Translations under genes and position numbers: made by a program
In this document: positions 62,052 to 64,000 of the stretch, piece by piece
How the letters are laid out: each line of letters begins with the position of its first letter
Position numbering within the stretch: position 1 is the stretch's first letter
The notes under the pieces: generated by a model
The model's database searches: none
Told to the model about the DNA's origin: nothing
The model's input: the letters and a program-made list of their open reading frames with translations, nothing else
Origin: Paractinoplanes ferrugineus
GTDB taxonomy: Bacteria; Actinomycetota; Actinomycetes; Mycobacteriales; Micromonosporaceae
Assembly: GCF_016862195.1 (NCBI RefSeq)
Contig: NZ_BOMM01000014.1
Location: forward strand, 62,001 to 126,000
Length of the DNA stretch: 64,000 nucleotides
Direction: 5' to 3'

Positions 62052-63134
62052 TCAGCAGCTCAGGTTGCCGCCGGTGGAGACGCCGAGGACGCCGGCGATC
62101 TGGGTGTACAGGTTGATCCGGCTCTGCACCTGGCCGGGGTTACCGCCGTTGCACTCGATGCTGTTGATCGCCCGGATGGTCGTGCCGAAGCCCTGACCGT
62201 TGACCATGGCGTTGTGCGCGGTGGTGCCGGCCGCGCCGGTCCCGGTCATCCAGTACCAGAGGCCGGTCTGCCACGAGATGCTGGAGTTCGTCCCGACCAG
62301 GCCCGGGTTGTTGAGCAGGTCGACACCGAGCGCGTTGCCCGCGGCGTAATAGTTGAAGTTCCAGCTCAGCTGGATCGGCCCGCGCCCGTGATAGGCGGAC
62401 TGGCCGGCCGGGCAGCCGTACGGCTGGGAGGTGTCGCAGTAGTGCGGCCAGTTGGCCTGGTTGGTCTCATCGATGTAGACGAGCCCGCCGGTCTCGTGGC
62501 TGACGTTGGCCAGGAAAGCCGCGGCCTCCTGCTTCTTGACCGTGTCACTGCCGGTGGTGGCGAAGGCCGGGTACTTCTTCATGGCGTCGGTCAGACCGGC
62601 GTACGAGTAGAAGCCGTTCCGGTTCGGGAACATCTGATTGAACTGGGCCTCGCTCACCACGAACCCGCCCGTGTTGCCGCCGCCCCCCGTGTTGCCGCCG
62701 CCGCTGCCGCCGCAGGTGTAGGGCGACCAGAACCAGGTGCTGATGATCGGGTCGTAGCCCGGGTTCTCATGGGTGGCCTGGTAGTACTGCCCGTTCGTGT
62801 AGCGCACGATGGCGCCGGCCGCGTAGTACTGACCCGCGACCCAGGCCGGGTAGCTGCAGCTCGTGCCGCCTCCGCCGGTGCTGCCGCCGTCGCAGGACCC
62901 GTTGTCTTGCCAGACCCCGGAGCCCCCGGTGCTGGGCGCTTCGCCCTGGGTCCACCACTTGGCGGTCCAGTTGTGGCTGTTGTAGGAGGCGGTCATCCCT
63001 CCGGTGTAGACCTGGCTGCCGCTGTAGCCCGTGACACAGGCCGCCGCAGCCTGCGACATGGTCACCGGCAACACCACGCCGAGCACACCCAGTGCGGCGG
63101 TGGCAAATAGCGCGAGCAGGGGTTTCTTCTTCAT
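62052..63134 (-). CDS. Secreted GH19 chitinase with two chitin-binding modules
   Basis: 360 aa. Signal peptide to about residue 31 (MSQAAAA). Two CBM5/12 modules (about 33-80 and 90-140), Gly-rich linker, then GH19 domain from about 157 (FVVSEAQFNQMFPNRNGFYSY) with catalytic FLANVSHETGG and YHGRGPIQLSWNFNYY. The upstream minus-strand sequence has TTTGGTTTGGTCTATG, where TGGTCTA matches one half of DasR-type and chitinase direct-repeat operators. Degrades exogenous or fungal chitin. Confidence 0.95.
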   Translation of the reverse strand: MKKKPLLALFATAALGVLGVVLPVTMSQAAAACVTGYSGSQVYTGGMTASYNSHNWTAKWWTQGEAPSTGGSGVWQDNGSCDGGSTGGGGTSCSYPAWVAGQYYAAGAIVRYTNGQYYQATHENPGYDPIISTWFWSPYTCGGSGGGNTGGGGNTGGFVVSEAQFNQMFPNRNGFYSYAGLTDAMKKYPAFATTGSDTVKKQEAAAFLANVSHETGGLVYIDETNQANWPHYCDTSQPYGCPAGQSAYHGRGPIQLSWNFNYYAAGNALGVDLLNNPGLVGTNSSISWQTGLWYWMTGTGAAGTTAHNAMVNGQGFGTTIRAINSIECNGGNPGQVQSRINLYTQIAGVLGVSTGGNLSC

Positions 63135-63380
63135 AGCGGACCTCAGTCAGCCTCGGGGGACGTGGGGACCGCGCGCGTCACATAGACCAAACCAAATACG
63201 AGAACCCCTCGTCAATATCTGTAAGGAAACTTAAGTAGTTCGGGCAATCCCGTGCCCCGGCGGCAAACATGACAATTGTCAGCGGTTCCCCTGACTCCGC
63301 TCACTGGGTTGAGCCCTCGCCGGCAACGAGGCTTATCGATGACAGCAACGAGCCAGTGAGCACCCAAAGCAGGAGGAACA

Positions 63381-63929
63381 ATGACACATCGGCAACGGCT
63401 AACGATGATCGTCGTAACCCTGGTCGCCACGTTGGGCCTCAGCTTCACCGGTGCCGGCGCCGCCACTGCCGCACCGAGCGCAAAAGCGGCCGCACCGCCG
63501 GTCACCGCGCTTGCCACGCCGGTCACTGGTACGGCCGCCAACGGTGGTTCGTTCGCCGGCACATTCACCCCGACGACCTTCACCACGCGGAACGGGAACG
63601 TGCTGGCCAACGGCGTGCTGACCGGTACGGTCAAGGACTCGTCGGGCGCCCCGGTCGGTTCCGTCACCCGGAACGTCGCCATGCCCGTGACGGTCGCCGC
63701 GGTGACCTGTCAGGTGCTGAACCTGGTGCTCGGCCCGCTGCACCTCGACCTGCTCGGCCTGGTCGTCGACCTGAACCAGGTGCACCTGGTGATCACTGCG
63801 GTGCAGGCAGCCGGCAACCTGCTCGGCAACCTCCTGTGCGCCGTCACCCACCTGCTCGACGGCACCCCGACCGCCGGTGGACTGGCCGCACTCCTGAACG
63901 CCATCCTCGCTCTGCTCGGCCAAGGCTGA
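63381..63929 (+). CDS. Small secreted protein, unknown function
   Basis: 182 aa with signal peptide (ending GAGAATAAPS, about residue 31). A Thr/Gly-rich stretch is followed by a hydrophobic conserved segment rich in Leu/Val (CQVLNLVLGPLHLDLLGLVV, with further LVITAVQAAGNLLGNLLC). Similar proteins are common in actinobacteria but unassigned. AGGAGGAAC directly precedes ATG 63381. Confidence 0.8.
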   Translation: MTHRQRLTMIVVTLVATLGLSFTGAGAATAAPSAKAAAPPVTALATPVTGTAANGGSFAGTFTPTTFTTRNGNVLANGVLTGTVKDSSGAPVGSVTRNVAMPVTVAAVTCQVLNLVLGPLHLDLLGLVVDLNQVHLVITAVQAAGNLLGNLLCAVTHLLDGTPTAGGLAALLNAILALLGQG

Positions 63930-63956
63930 CCAGACCCGAGCTCGGGCCGGTAGATC

Positions 63957-63992
63957 CGACGCAGTCGCACCCCGCCAGGTGCGGCTGCGTCG
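63957..63992 (+). terminator. Hairpin terminator at the right edge
   Basis: A 15-bp stem with one G-U pair (63957-63971 with 63978-63992) and 6-nt loop, 27 bp after the stop codon of the preceding gene. Confidence 0.65.
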
Positions 63993-64000
63993 CCGTCTGC

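Noticed and set aside
63135..63380. Full DasR operator upstream of the GH19 chitinase
   Set aside because: Only one half-site (TGGTCTA) is seen; the second half is not recognisable, so it is mentioned only with the gene.

Overview
The window is high-GC DNA with strong GC3 codon bias, short intergenic gaps and many GTG starts. Gene families include an Rpf-type cell-wall hydrolase under a c-di-AMP riboswitch, a mycothiol-dependent nitroreductase-like protein, DUF3040, and numerous two-component systems, TetR and LysR regulators and secreted polysaccharide hydrolases. This points to a filamentous actinomycete, most likely Micromonosporaceae (Actinoplanes-like). No tRNA, rRNA, CRISPR array, transposase or integrase was recognised.

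Layout. 79-5792: two-component system, then an aromatic-amino-acid leader peptide with intrinsic terminator ahead of a class I DAHP synthase, then a GT39 membrane glycosyltransferase. 5943-7671: GT2-GtrA fusion followed by about 490 bp of repetitive non-coding DNA. 7672-16098: ordinary chromosomal genes (DUF3040, AlkZ-like protein, GNAT/TetR divergent pair with a palindromic operator, saccharopine-dehydrogenase-like oxidoreductase, riboswitch-controlled Rpf, isochorismatase-like hydrolase, SnoaL-like protein and LysR, YqeY-like protein, NAD(P)H-binding protein). 16099-16897: gene-poor stretch of lower GC3.

16898-29672 is the most interesting part: a complete FxsA/FxsB-type RiPP (cyclophane/triceptide) locus combined with innate-immunity-like signalling proteins. 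Rightward: two TIR-like FxsC proteins and a giant FxsT protein (ParA-like ATPase, TIR-like segment, NB-ARC, TPRs). Leftward and tail to tail with it: an operon of AAC(3)-family acetyltransferase, precursor peptide, FxsB radical SAM/SPASM maturase and HEXXH-type modification enzyme. A second NB-ARC/TPR protein with an XRE-like N-terminus is divergent from that operon across an intergenic region carrying repeated TTGAC-N5-TTGAC motifs. The precursor does not end in the family hallmark FxSxx-COOH but in FNAAPLRRS, and one of the two TIR-like proteins lacks the Glu of the CxxE motif. Both are departures from the described family.

29674-38205: a leftward run of three GT2 glycosyltransferases (one fused to a polysaccharide deacetylase), a flippase, a tiny coupled ORF, a flavohaemoprotein-type reductase without globin, and a two-TM TrkA-N/RyR protein. 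The first five look like a surface-glycan export locus. 38517-41292: TetR and DsbA-like nitroreductase divergent from a DHA2 efflux pump, with four TACGNNGTA boxes between them. 41163-45437: multi-sensor histidine kinase and Ser/Thr kinase with an extracellular ricin-type lectin domain. 45589-52505: carbohydrate region with a GH5 cellulase preceded by two LacI/CebR-type palindromes and carrying a near-identical internal duplication, a GT2 synthase fused to an EAL domain, and a GH18-like protein. 52611-61152: two-component system flanked by small secreted proteins, a Kelch protein and a FtsX/ABC exporter. 61136-63929: alpha/beta hydrolase, GH19 chitinase and a small secreted protein.
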